Shown here: positions 37,836-47,840 of the stretch, piece by piece | Layout of the letters: each line of letters starts with the position of its first letter | Position numbering within the stretch: the stretch's first letter is position 1 | Assembly: GCA_905221605.1 (NCBI GenBank) | Contig: CAJNDS010002484.1 | Span: 62,001-126,000 of the forward strand | Origin: Symbiodinium natans | Taxonomy: Eukaryota; Sar; Dinophyceae; Suessiales; Symbiodiniaceae | Reading direction: 5' to 3' | DNA length: 64,000 nt | The notes under the pieces: generated by a model | The model's input: only the letters and a program-made list of their open reading frames with translations | Database searches by the model: none | What the model was told of the DNA's origin: nothing | Made by a program: the position numbers and the translations under genes

Positions 37836-39913
37836 TGACCGACGGGAATGGAGCTGGGCCACATCCGCTAGCAAGCCCAGCACTTAGCCCTGTCCACAGC
37901 CCAACCGGCAGCGCCGGTCCAACAGATGGTGAGACTCGTCTTTTGGAGATTCTTGCAGGAATGCAGCAGAACCAGCAAGTGTTGACCGAGCTTCTGAGGA
38001 GCCAGTCTGAATCCCGCGCCGCAGCAGCCGCTGCGACCACATCCTACTCAGGTCTAGCGGCCAAAGACCTGAGCAAGGTGTTGAGGCATCCTTCAACCTT
38101 TTCTTGTCAGACCCGAGATGAGGAGCTGATCAAGTGGCCAGCATGGTCTTGGGAGTTTGAGCAGTATTTGGGAACCTTAGATAAGGAGTTTCAGGTGGAC
38201 TTCACTCGCTTGAAATCGAACCCGAAAACTGAAGTTCTCCCTGCACAGCTGAGCGCCACTGAGCTCGACAGGTCACGCATCATGTATGGCCTGCTTGCAT
38301 CGCTTTTGAACGACCGTCTGAAGCGTCTTCTTAAGACTGTGTCTGACAATAACGGGTACGAAGCATACCGCTTGATCTCGCTTGACCTTCGCCCTTCATC
38401 CCGCACCAGAGCCTTGGCCCTCATGCAGACAATCCACAATTGGCCTGTGTTCGACAACAAGCAAGGCCTCCTGACTCAAGTTGTTAGGCTTGAGCAGGCG
38501 ATGGCAGAGTATGACTCGATTGCATCGCAGGCCATGTCCGATGATCAGAAGGTTGTTTCGCTTCTGAGATGTTTAACAGGCCAACTTCGTCAGCATGTGA
38601 ACTTGACCATGGAAGACTCCTGGACATATGCCGAGTTGCGAAGTTTGGTTGCTCGATATGATGCTTCTTCGTCAAAGTGGAGTGCGTCTGTTGCAGCGAC
38701 TTATGGCCTGTCAGAGGGCAAAGGTGGTGTGCTTGTGAATGCGCCTGCAGCATCCAGTGAAGCCGTTCCAATGGAAATCGACCGTCTTCAAAAGGAGATT
38801 GATAGGCTAAGCAAAGGCAAGACTAAGAAGGGTGATAAGGGAGATAAAGGTGGTAAAAAAGGCAGATATGACAAGGGTAAGAAGGGTAAGGGTGATGGTA
38901 AGAAAGGGGATGGTAAGTCCAGGCCTCCGCCCAGCACAAACCCTAACCCTGCCGCAAACAAAACTTGTCATAATTGTGGCCGAAAGGGTCACTTTGCCCG
39001 AGACTGCCGATCCAAGCGAGTCAGACAGGTTGAAGACGCCGCTGTTGCTGACAGCAGCGCTGCACATGCTGACACAGCCGTGTCAGCTGCCCCTGCCAAG
39101 GCGAAACCTGCTGCAAAGCCCCAGGTGAGACGAGTCACCTACAACCTCGATGACTTTGATGAGTCAGCCGGAGGTGAGATCCGCATGGTGTCAGGTTGTG
39201 ATTCTTGTGTGGAGAGCCAAGACAAAGTAGACAGGCAAAGCAAGGAAGCTTCGGGTTTCTTTTGCAAGGCACTGAGCATCTTTTCACGTTGTGTGCCATC
39301 GAGGTGGTGCGTTTTCCACAATGCATTGCCGAGTGATGCACAGAGCGAGGCTGAGCACGCTTCGGGCGTGTGTCAGCGTGATGTGGCTGAGCACGCTTCG
39401 GGCGTGTGTCAGCGTGATGTGGTTGAGCACACTTCGGGTGTGACCTCGACCAGTGGATCAGTGCGCATGGTCCAGCAGAATGCCGAGCATGGCATGGAGA
39501 TCGAAGTCATAATTGACTCAGGTGCTGACGCCTCTTGTCTACCGCAAAACCTCAGCATGCTTGGAGTTTCCTCTGGAAGGCCATGGGAAGGTTTTCAAGA
39601 TGCCCAGGGGAATCAGCTGCTAGTTCACGGGACTAGGCGAGCTGAGCTGAGCTTCGGTGATCAGCCTGGATTCACCGAAACGTTCTTGGTTGCTCCCCAC
39701 ATCACCACACCTCTTCTTGCAGTTGGGAAGTTGTACCGCGCCGGATTCAGCATGGTGAACAAAAATGGAAACATGAGTCTTTGCAGCCCTAACGGAGAGA
39801 TCCAAAACCCGTTGCTGCGGGGTTCCCTGCCTGCTTGGGTGTATATCTCTGCTTGCGTCAAAGCAGCCATACATGACTACCTCCCCATCGGTAGGTGGCC
39901 AAGCGTGATGTGA
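37835..39913 (+). CDS. Retroelement Gag-zinc knuckle-aspartic protease protein, truncated
   Basis: ATG at 37835 (overlapping the upstream TGA), 692 residues to TGA 39911-39913. The N-terminal 300 residues are Gag-like (LKWPAWSWEFEQYL-type region, then helices). A Lys/Gly-rich linker (about 328-370) precedes a CCHC knuckle, CHNCGRKGHFARDC (C378, C381, H386, C391), which binds nucleic acid. A 36-bp tandem repeat at about 39353-39446 encodes EHASGVCQRDV units. An aspartic protease motif, IDSGADAS (D561), is followed by TPLLAVGKLYRAGF, as in copia-type proteases. No integrase or reverse transcriptase follows; at about 39825 the sequence turns into dispersed repeat (GSLPAWVYIS), so the element is cut off after protease. 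Processing of Gag by the protease is family knowledge. Confidence 0.85.
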   Translation: MTDGNGAGPHPLASPALSPVHSPTGSAGPTDGETRLLEILAGMQQNQQVLTELLRSQSESRAAAAAATTSYSGLAAKDLSKVLRHPSTFSCQTRDEELIKWPAWSWEFEQYLGTLDKEFQVDFTRLKSNPKTEVLPAQLSATELDRSRIMYGLLASLLNDRLKRLLKTVSDNNGYEAYRLISLDLRPSSRTRALALMQTIHNWPVFDNKQGLLTQVVRLEQAMAEYDSIASQAMSDDQKVVSLLRCLTGQLRQHVNLTMEDSWTYAELRSLVARYDASSSKWSASVAATYGLSEGKGGVLVNAPAASSEAVPMEIDRLQKEIDRLSKGKTKKGDKGDKGGKKGRYDKGKKGKGDGKKGDGKSRPPPSTNPNPAANKTCHNCGRKGHFARDCRSKRVRQVEDAAVADSSAAHADTAVSAAPAKAKPAAKPQVRRVTYNLDDFDESAGGEIRMVSGCDSCVESQDKVDRQSKEASGFFCKALSIFSRCVPSRWCVFHNALPSDAQSEAEHASGVCQRDVAEHASGVCQRDVVEHTSGVTSTSGSVRMVQQNAEHGMEIEVIIDSGADASCLPQNLSMLGVSSGRPWEGFQDAQGNQLLVHGTRRAELSFGDQPGFTETFLVAPHITTPLLAVGKLYRAGFSMVNKNGNMSLCSPNGEIQNPLLRGSLPAWVYISACVKAAIHDYLPIGRWPSVM
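39354..39446 (+). repeat. 36-bp in-frame tandem repeat within the Gag-protease gene
   Basis: GCTGAGCACGCTTCGGGCGT and the following TGTCAGCGTGATGTG occur twice in full, and a third unit diverges after about 15 bases. The period of 36 keeps the reading frame. Confidence 0.9.
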
Positions 39914-40160
39914 GCCCTCACATCTCCTCGCCGACGTCTGTCGGTTTGGGCATGGAGGGTCTGATTCTGGTTATTGAACCCTCAACCCTCGCCGGCCAAG
40001 GAGATAGTTGCTTGGCCTTGAGTGCGAAGTTTCGACTGGGGGACTCTCCCGCTTCCTGCGGGGCAGGTGGGGTCCCCGCCTGCTTGGGTTTACCTGATGG
40101 CTCTGATTGGAACGAAGCAGTCAAGCCTGCTTTGGCCGTCGGACGAGACTCTTGTGAGTC
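39830..40160 (+). pseudogene. Degenerate hydrolase-family repeat fragments
   Basis: Two fragments resemble the 31-kb hydrolase-like gene. AKRDVSPHISSPTSVGLGME (39895-39960) matches the region of PRISLPTYLMGLGSGG, with Met in place of the nucleophile Ser. SPPAWVYLMALIGTKQS (about 40065-40130) matches GSPPAWMLPDGAAWTKAV. Order and frames are scrambled, so these are decayed dispersed copies. The 3' end of the Gag-protease frame (GSLPAWVYISACVKAAI) is a further copy. Confidence 0.55.
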
Positions 40161-40176
40161 AAAAGAACGTTGCGCC

Positions 40177-40290
40177 TTATGCTCGGAGAGGCTCCACTGG
40201 CTGACCACCATGGAGTGCTCTGGGCTGGTCCTACCCTTTGTTCTTGCCTTAAGTCCCCACTGGCTGACCACCATGGGGCAACTTTATACT
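40177..40290 (+). repeat. Dispersed copy of the 180-bp-period repeat
   Basis: GCTCGGAGAGGCTCCACTGG and CTGACCACCATGGAGTGC match the units at 41056 and 41236. The second half repeats CCCCACTGGCTGACCACCAT GGGGC as in those units. Confidence 0.85.
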
Positions 40291-40394
40291 TCGGATCAAG
40301 AAGGTTGACACCTGCAACGTCCCGTGCCAAGGCACGACTATGCCCCACCTGTGAGGGCGGACTTGTGAACCTTCTCGTGAACGGCCTTGGCTGG

Positions 40395-40560
40395 TGCTGA
40401 ATGTAGTCGCATCGGTGGCTGCATGATGGTGGTTTTGTGAATCTGGCAACGTCGCCGACGCACCTGCGCACTCGGTGCTACATGTGTGCTCCCGGCCTCT
40501 TCGACGATTTCGAGTACTGAGTGCACAGGGTGACCTAGCAGTTCGGCGCGCTGGCTGTGG
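40395..40560 (+). repeat. Long paired repeat, copy 1
   Basis: Shares GATGGTGGTTTTGTGAATCT, the CTGGCAACGTCGC word and CGATTTCGAGTACTGAGTGC with a copy at 41455-41620, about 1,060 bp downstream. Internal indels separate the copies. Not recognised as an LTR. Confidence 0.75.
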
Positions 40561-40860
40561 ACACTTCTACGTGGAGATTTGCACCCGCTGACTTGGCAGG
40601 GAGCCATTCCCCACTTGTAGAACAACCTGGCCCTCTTGAGACTCTAGAGGGTCACCCTCGTCTGAGCTTGGCCTGCGGCAGGGCAAGTGGGCTCCCCGCC
40701 CGCGTGGATGTTACCTGAAGGCCCTGATTGGATCAAAGTAGTAATACCATGGAGATCCTTGCACTTCGGCACCAATGTGATGTGAGCCCTCCCATCTCCA
40801 TACCGACGTACCTCGCGGGTTTGGGTTTGGAGGGACCTGATGCGTGCCGACGCGCAGGCC
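40555..40860 (+). pseudogene. Degenerate full-length copy of the 31-kb hydrolase-like domain
   Basis: From GGCTGTGGACACTTCTACGT, the DNA parallels 31094-31390: GCGHFYVE, then GSPP-type, then TMEILALRHQCDVSPPISIP and TYLAGLGLEG against TMEILPLLLAV..SPRISLP and TYLMGLGSGG. Stops and frame changes break it, and the Ser of GLGSGG is replaced by Leu, so it cannot be an active hydrolase. Confidence 0.65.
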
Positions 40861-40967
40861 AGCGCCAAGGTGTGAGATGCCTGGACTGGGAGGTTCCTCG
40901 TTGTCATTATAAACCCTGTGGCGTTAAGGGTTTGGTAACTCGCTGTGGACTCTCCCCGTGGAATCGG
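40861..40967. other. Short unrecognised spacer
   Basis: No feature recognised. Confidence 0.4.
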
Positions 40968-41347
40968 TAGCTGCAGCTACTCTCGCCCCCTCTGGCCGTG
41001 CGCGGGCACCTCTCTGGGTGGGCACTTGTACGCCAGGTTGACTGGAGAACCCTGTGCTCGGAGCTACTCCACTGGCTGACCACCATGGAGTGCCCTGGGC
41101 CGGTCCTGCTTTGATTGTTCTTGCTGTCAAGTCCCCACTGGCTGACCTCCATGGGGCATATGCCCCCTGTGCCGGGTGCGGACACCTCACTGGGTGGGCA
41201 CTTGTACGCCAATGTGAATGGAGCACCCAGAGCTCGGAGCTACTCCACTGGCTGACCACCATGGAGTGCCCTGGGCCGGTCTTGCCTTGATTGTTCTTGC
41301 TGTTAAGTCCCCACTGGCTGACCACCATGGGGCATATGCACATCTTT
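40968..41347 (+). repeat. Tandem repeat, 180-bp period
   Basis: GCTCGGAGCTACTCCACTGG begins at about 41056 and again at about 41236, exactly 180 bp apart. Each unit includes CACCATGGAGTGCCCTGGGC, ATTGTTCTTGCTGT and CCCCACTGGCTGAC words and a GGGTGGGCACTTGTACGCCA segment between units. A more distant copy is at 40177. Confidence 0.9.
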
Positions 41348-41454
41348 CATCCCCCCTAGGGAGTCTGACTTGCAACATCCTTTCGCCATTGAGTGTCGGT
41401 TGTCTGTCCTTGACAACGAGTACGTGATCCGAACCTCTTCTGATGACCTCGGTT

Positions 41455-41620
41455 TGAATAACCGCTGTCGCACCAGTGGCTCCATGATGGTGGTTTTGAG
41501 AATCTGGCAATGTCGCAATTTGCGATTCCCCCACAAGCTCTGTGCTTCCTTGTGAACCGGGACTTCATTGACGACTTCGAGTACTGAGTCCGTGGGGTAT
41601 CTAGTAGTTCAGCGCGGTTG
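41455..41620 (+). repeat. Long paired repeat, copy 2
   Basis: Partner of 40395-40560: TCCATGATGGTGGTTTTGAG, AATCTGGCAATGTCGC and GACGACTTCGAGTACTGAGT are shared in order. This copy has an extra segment before the GACTTCGAG word. Confidence 0.75.
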
Positions 41621-41789
41621 CTCGCTTTGTTTCTTTGGTGTTTGTTTGCTTGGTGGTTGCTTGGTGTGTCTGGCGGATTGTGTGCGCTGACTTTGTTTCA
41701 CCCTTTACGTCGAGCCCAACAAGACCGGCCTACTGTGCTACTGATGTAGTAAAGAGGCGTCAGTCCAAAAAAAAAAACCGAAAGGCTTT
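41621..41789 (+). other. T-rich segment ending in a short poly(A)
   Basis: Unique T/G-rich sequence ends with eleven A at 41767-41777, immediately before the minisatellite. The A tract could be the 3' tail of a retrotransposed RNA, but no target duplication was resolved. Confidence 0.35.
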
Positions 41790-42631
41790 GGAGAGGGCGG
41801 CGTGGAAAGGGCTTGGAGTGGGCGCGCCATGAAGGGCCCGAAAGGGCTCTGGAGAGGGCGGCATGGAGAGGGCTTGGAGTGGGCGCCCTGAAGGGGCCTT
41901 GGGCTCTGGAGAGGGCGCCACATGGAGAGGGCTTGGAGTGGGAGCGCCATGAAGGTACTGAAAGGGCTCTGGAGAGGGCGCAGTGGGCGCGCCATGAAGG
42001 GGCCCAGGGCGCCACATGGAGAGGGCTTGGAGTGGGCGCGCCATGAAGGGGCCCCGAAAGGGCTCTGGAGAGGGCATGGAGAGGGCTTGGAGTGGGCGCG
42101 CCATGAAGGGGCCGCGAAAGGGCTCTAAAAGGACGCCACATGGACAGGGGTGGGCGCGCCATGAAGGGGCCCCGAAAGGGCTCTGGAGAGCTCTGGAGAG
42201 GGCGGCACATGGAGAGGGCTTGGAGTGGGCGCGCCATGCAGGGGCCCGAAAGGGCTCACGTGGAGAGGGCTTGGAGTGGGCGCGCCATGAAGGAGAGGGC
42301 TTGGAGAAGGGGCCCCGAAAGGGCTCTCTTGCTCAAGGATGCTCAAGGTCGGCTCTGGAGAGGGCGCCGCATGGAGAGGGGTTTGGAGTGGGCGCGCCAT
42401 GAAGGGGCCGCGAAAGGGCTCCAAAAGGACGCCACATGGACAGGGGTGGGCGCGCCATGAAGGGGCCCCGAAAGGGCTCTGGAGAGGGTGCCACATGGAG
42501 AGGGCTTGGAGTGGGCGCGCCATGAAGGGGCCCCGAAAGGGCTCTGGAGAGGGCGGCACATGGAGAGGGCTTGGAGTGGGCGCACCATGAAAGGGCTCTG
42601 GAGAGGGCGCCACATGGAGAGGGCTTGGAGT
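41790..42631 (+). repeat. GC-rich minisatellite, left part
   Basis: Irregular units of about 65-75 bp built from GTGGGCGCGCCATGAAGG, GGGCCCCGAAAGGGCTCTGG and AGAGGGC..CACATGGAGAGG. Each unit has the palindromes GGCGCGCC and often GGGGCCCC. The units contain no in-frame stop in several phases, so long Ala/Pro/Ser- and Gly/Arg/Trp-rich frames appear on both strands, none of them credible genes. Confidence 0.95.
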
Positions 42632-43195
42632 CCCATTTGCTTCTGCTGGAAGAAGGGCTGCGGTCGTTCTCGCCCTTTCCATGAATGCAATCACCAGGAT
42701 TGAAAGGATGGCCAGCCTTCTCCACCCCCCGCGGGGGAGGCAGCCGGCCCTCTGGCCCGGTCCACGGGTGAAGTCGGGGGAGTTTTGCCTTCTTCTGCAG
42801 AGGCCTTAGCCTCTTCTTTTCTTCAACAAAGAACACCTTTGAGCCGTCAGCAAGCTTGTGAAGTTTTCGACCGGCTTCCCGCCCTAAAGTCCCGCCGCTC
42901 CGCTAAGACCGGGCCGGGGAAGACATTTGTGGTGGGGGCTTATGTGTTTTCCAACAACGTGGGCCTCACGGCTTCTTTCAGAGACTATCCTCAGTCGGCC
43001 CGTGTTTTCACCGCGCTGGTGCGCCATTTCGCACCCCTGCATACTTTTAGCTCCATCGCCATTTTTCAGAACCTTGAAGCACCTGTGCATCAAGATGTGC
43101 ATAATGCGGAGGGCAGTTTGAATTTCCTCATCGCTCTCTCAGACTTTCAGGATGGCGCCATCGTCGTCGAGGACCCTGATGGCCCGGAGTGGGCG
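42632..43195 (+). pseudogene. Retroelement-type coding fragment embedded in minisatellite
   Basis: A 564-bp non-repetitive insert interrupts the minisatellite, with GGAGT at both borders (42627-42631 and 43196-43200). Frame 2 is open from about 42703 to the right border: GEAAGPLARSTGEVGGVLPS, then FSSIAIFQNLEAPVHQDVHN, then LIALSDFQDGAIVVEDPDG. The HXD (HQD) followed by a hydrophobic strand and a conserved-looking LIALSDFQDG recalls a double-stranded beta-helix oxygenase-type fold (2OG-Fe(II) class); by recollection similar segments occur in dinoflagellate copia polyproteins. Upstream at 42632-42700 a Cys/His-rich piece (CFCWKKGCGRSRPFHECNH) is in a similar sense but meets a TGA. No start or end is present, so this is a fragment. 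Confidence 0.5.
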
Positions 43196-44379
43196 CGCCA
43201 TGAAGGGGCCCCGAAAGGGCTCTGGAGAGCGCCACACATGGAGAGGGCTTGGAGTGGAAAGGGCTGTGGAGAGCGCCACATGGAGAGGGCTTGGAGTGGG
43301 CGCGCCATGAAGGGGCCCCGAAAGGGCTCTGGAGAGGGCGGCACATGCAGAGGGCTTGGAGTGGGCGCACCATGAAGGGGCCCCCGAAAGGGCTCTGGAG
43401 AGGGCGCCACATGGAGAGGGCTTGGAGTGGGCGCGCCATGAAGGGCCCCGGAGAGGGCGGCACATGGAGAGGCTTGGAGTGGGCGCGCTGGAGAGGGCGC
43501 CACATGGAGAGGGCTTGGAGTGGGCCATTGAAGGGGCCCCAAAAGGGCTCTCCACATGGAGAGGGCTTGGAGTGGGCGCGCCATGAAGGGGCCCCGAAGG
43601 CTCTGGAGAGGGCGGCGTGGGCACGCCATGAAGGGCCCCGAAAGGGCTCTGGAGAGGGCGGCACATGGAGAGGGCTTGGAGTGGGCGCGCCATGAAGGGG
43701 CCCCGAAAGGGCTCTGGAGAGGGCGCCACATGGAGAGGGCTTGGAGTGGGCGCGCCATGAAGGCGCCCCGAAAGGGCTCTGGAGAGGGCTGCACATGGAG
43801 AGGGCTTGGAGTGGGCGCGCCATGAAGGGGCCCCGAAAGGGCTCTGGAGAGGGCGGCGCAGGGAGAGGGCGAGGAGTGGGCGCGCCACGAAGGGGCCCCG
43901 AAAGGGCTCTGGAGAGGGCGCCACATGGAGAGGGCTTGGCATGAAGGGGCCGCGAAAGGGCTCTGGAGAGGGCGGCACATGGAGAGGGCTTGGAGTGGGC
44001 GCGCCATGAAGGGGCCCCGAAAGGGCTCTGGAGAGGGCGCCACATGGAGAGGGCTTGGGGCCCCGAAAGGGCTCTGGAGAGGGCGCCACATGGAGAGGGC
44101 TTGGAGTGGGCGCGCCATGAAGGGGTGCCGAAAGGGCTCTGGAGAAGGCGCCACATGGAGAGGGCTTGGAGTGGCGCGCCATGAAGGGGCCCCGAAAGGG
44201 CTCTGGAGAGGGCGGCACATGGAGAGGGCTTGGAGTGGGCGCGCCATGAAGGGGCCCCGAAAGGGCTCTGGAGAGGGCGCCACAGGGAGAGGGCTTGGAG
44301 TGGTGCGCCATGAAGGGGCCCCGAAAGGGCTCTGGAGAGGGCGGCACATGGAGAGGGCTTGGAGTGGGCGCGCCAGGAA
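43196..44379 (+). repeat. GC-rich minisatellite, right part
   Basis: Same unit as 41790-42631, about 17 units with frequent internal deletions and one-base variants. The right end stops at GGGCGCGCCAGGAAGACG. Long minus-strand frames (for example 43139-44464) are repeat artefacts. Confidence 0.95.
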
Positions 44380-44624
44380 GACGCTGTGCGGGATTGCTCG
44401 CAGTTTCAACGAGTGCGGTGTTCAAGTGCTGTACTGACATGCATCCATGTCTGGACCTCAGCATGCTCAGAGTGTTTCGCGCGTGCTCTGCAAGGCCAGG
44501 AACCGTCTGGTGTCAGGCGGCAGAGGTTGTGGCAACCAACACCAGCCATTGCGGTGATCTCGCGTCTCTTAACACGAAAATTGCACGCCACAAAACCCCT
44601 GCGATCAATTAAGAACGTGACGCC
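44380..44624. other. Unique spacer
   Basis: Non-repetitive sequence between minisatellite and trinucleotide array. No gene recognised. Confidence 0.45.
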
Positions 44625-46019
<1,395 letters not shown>

Positions 46020-46208
46020 ATGGGCTCCACGTGCGGACGCCGCGCAGCGCCAGAGCCGCTTGTCGAGCAGGATCCTGCCATCCCGGCCTGTCAGCAACTC
46101 TGTCGGCAGTGTGGCCGTAACGGTTGTATCAGGTACCGCATCAACCACAACCACCACTGGTGCGCGCACTGTGTAATTGCTTGGTACCTGGCAGTCTACG
46201 ACAGGTGA
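46020..46208 (+). CDS. Possible small Cys/His-rich ORF
   Basis: ATG at 46020 to TGA 46206-46208, 62 residues. It contains CQQLCRQCGRNGC and HNHHWCAHC, a spacing compatible with one zinc-binding module. Its stop overlaps an ATG at 46208 (TGATG) that opens the next frame. It may be a relic of a larger protein, since the region downstream is clearly decayed. No family assigned. Confidence 0.3.
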   Translation: MGSTCGRRAAPEPLVEQDPAIPACQQLCRQCGRNGCIRYRINHNHHWCAHCVIAWYLAVYDR

Positions 46209-46892
46209 TGGCGTCTCCTGAGACCCCTGCAACCGCTGCACCCCCCGCCGCCCCAACACCCCCCGGTGTCGCCCCGGTGTGTGTGGTCAAGCGCTTCAGG
46301 AAAGATCTCCCCGAGGGGCTTGTCAGCGGGATCCTACACCGGGGCCGCCCTGGCGGTTGCATGGCAGGACGTCCGAGCGGGAGGCAGGTCCCCAGGTTGC
46401 CCGGCTTTTCAAGTATATCTTTGCATCCCCGCTCCGCACATCCATCCACCTTGTGCACCACCAAGGCGCATTTCGGCAGTTCCGTTCCGTCGGACCGTCC
46501 ACGGCACACACTGGGGCAACCAGCTCCAGCAGTGCACCTGGTGTTCCAGAAGTGCCAAAATTCCTATGTTTCGTCCCTCGCAATACACAGCCCTTGTCCC
46601 TGAACTTCATGCCGCCATTCAGCAGCCTGAGCTCACCTCGGAGCAGCATGCGCGTTGGTGTGAGGCCAACACCATGTTACCCGAAAAGTGGTTCGAAGTT
46701 CTGCAAGATCTGGAGTCGACTGTGAGCATCGACCTTGCAGAACAGGTGCTTGACAGGGCACAAAGCGTGGCAAGGGACTTGGATCGTTTCTATGCCACCA
46801 ACATCTACATCAGCAATGGACCCAAGGTCACCGGCATGTGGATCACTCGATGGCTCCCATCACACCACGTCTTTTCTTTGGCAGGAGGATAG
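46208..46892 (+). pseudogene. Decayed copy of the alpha/beta-hydrolase-like domain
   Basis: Three frames each hold a piece. Frame 2 from ATG 46208 gives MASPETPATAAPPAAPTPPG and VCVVKRFRKDLPEGLV. Frame 3 gives GLSAGSYTGAALAVAWQ (about 46316-46380), matching GFSAGSYTGAAVAIAWH at 34.67 kb. Frame 1 gives FKYIFASPLRTSIHLVHHQG (about 46408-46470), matching LQYILGSELRHAVSLVHHES. Frame 3 then continues to TAG at 46890-46892 with a coding-like, helical stretch (PEKWFEVLQDLESTVSIDLA). Frame changes and loss of the HHESD acid show it is a pseudogene or mosaic, although the GXSXG Ser remains. N-terminal sequence upstream of the elbow differs from the 34-kb copy. Confidence 0.6.
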
Positions 46893-47681
46893 CAGATAAA
46901 ATAAGGGAGAGTAAGATCTGTGTTGCCACCGGTGCACCAAGTCCTATGCATACTTCGTCTGTGTGGGCACGGGGGCAGTGCAGTTCCCTCATTGCAAGCT
47001 ACCAGCCAGAAGGCTAGACAATCAAGTTCGTCAGCCCAGCCCTATGTACCGTCCCAGGAAAGGTCGATACTAGAACTGGCAGGGAGAGGAAACTTCATTC
47101 AGGAATGAGCCAAGGGGGGCGAGACCCAACCTTGCCTCTTCGCCCTGTGGAGACCTCTCAGCCACCCCGCCCCTAGGTCAAAATCGTAGGACCTTTGGGG
47201 AAGTCAGGCAGAGAACTCCACATGAGCTCACCTTCACCTACACCCGCTACGATGAATGGCGGAACGCTGGAATCATGCCATCCGACTGGTGACCCTGGCC
47301 AAGGCTTATTTGGGATGAGTCAATGCCTGCAGACCCGTTCGAGGTCATCCCTGCCGGTCTGTGGCAGGAGACGGGTAGATGACCCTGATCTTGTGTGACC
47401 AGGGCCAAGAGCATATCTTAGCAGTTGTGCTTGACAGCAATGTCTCCATCCTTCCGCTGGTGGGAGACATAATGGCCACGTTTCGCATTCTTGACTTTAA
47501 AACTGAGGAGGCATTGCGTCATCAGGCAGGTTGTCCACACCTTGCATGACAGACAGAGGCAGGAGAATCGGGGTCGGGCTACAGGTCCACGATTACACTA
47601 CCAGCACAGGCTTTTGGGCGCAGAACACTAGCCCTGAAAACGCGTTTCTACGCGTTGAAACACCACAAATGTTTCCCCAGC
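46893..47681. other. Spacer, no gene recognised
   Basis: Unique sequence with short open frames lacking features. Confidence 0.4.
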
Positions 47682-47719
47682 GACCAAAGAGCTCGCGCCA
47701 CGGCGCGAGCTATTTGGTC
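47682..47719. repeat. 18-bp-stem hairpin of a dispersed repeat
   Basis: GACCAAAGAGCTCGCGCC, two bases, then GGCGCGAGCTATTTGGTC: an almost perfect inverted repeat with one mismatch. The arm sequence GACCAAATAGCTCGCGCCAG recurs singly near 48270 and, diverged, at about 48180 and 48308, often next to ATGTTTCCC. Confidence 0.85.
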
Positions 47720-47754
47720 ATCAGGGCGCAGAAGGAGTGCTAGCGTGAAGGGAT

Positions 47755-47840
47755 GGCCCTCACCAAGCCCCACGAGCACAAAGAGAGGGGACATACGACA
47801 AACCTCGAAGGGATATGTTTTTGCTTCTACAGTGTTCTGA
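47755..47840 (+). repeat. Inverted repeat, left copy
   Basis: GGCCCTCACCAAGCCCCACG through ACAGTGTTCTGA is the reverse complement, with about 15 percent mismatch, of 48505-48588. The word GTCATCAGGGCGCAGAAGGA just upstream (47717) instead recurs in direct orientation at about 48686, so the locus is rearranged. Confidence 0.8.

Noticed and set aside
41540-41777. Segment ending in poly(A) considered as an LTR of the Gag element
   Set aside because: No matching copy was found upstream of the Gag gene and no TG..CA ends were identified.
43139-44464. 441-residue minus-strand open frame rich in Pro/Ser/Ala
   Set aside because: It lies inside the GC-rich minisatellite, is open only because the unit lacks stops, and has overlapping open frames in other phases and on the other strand.
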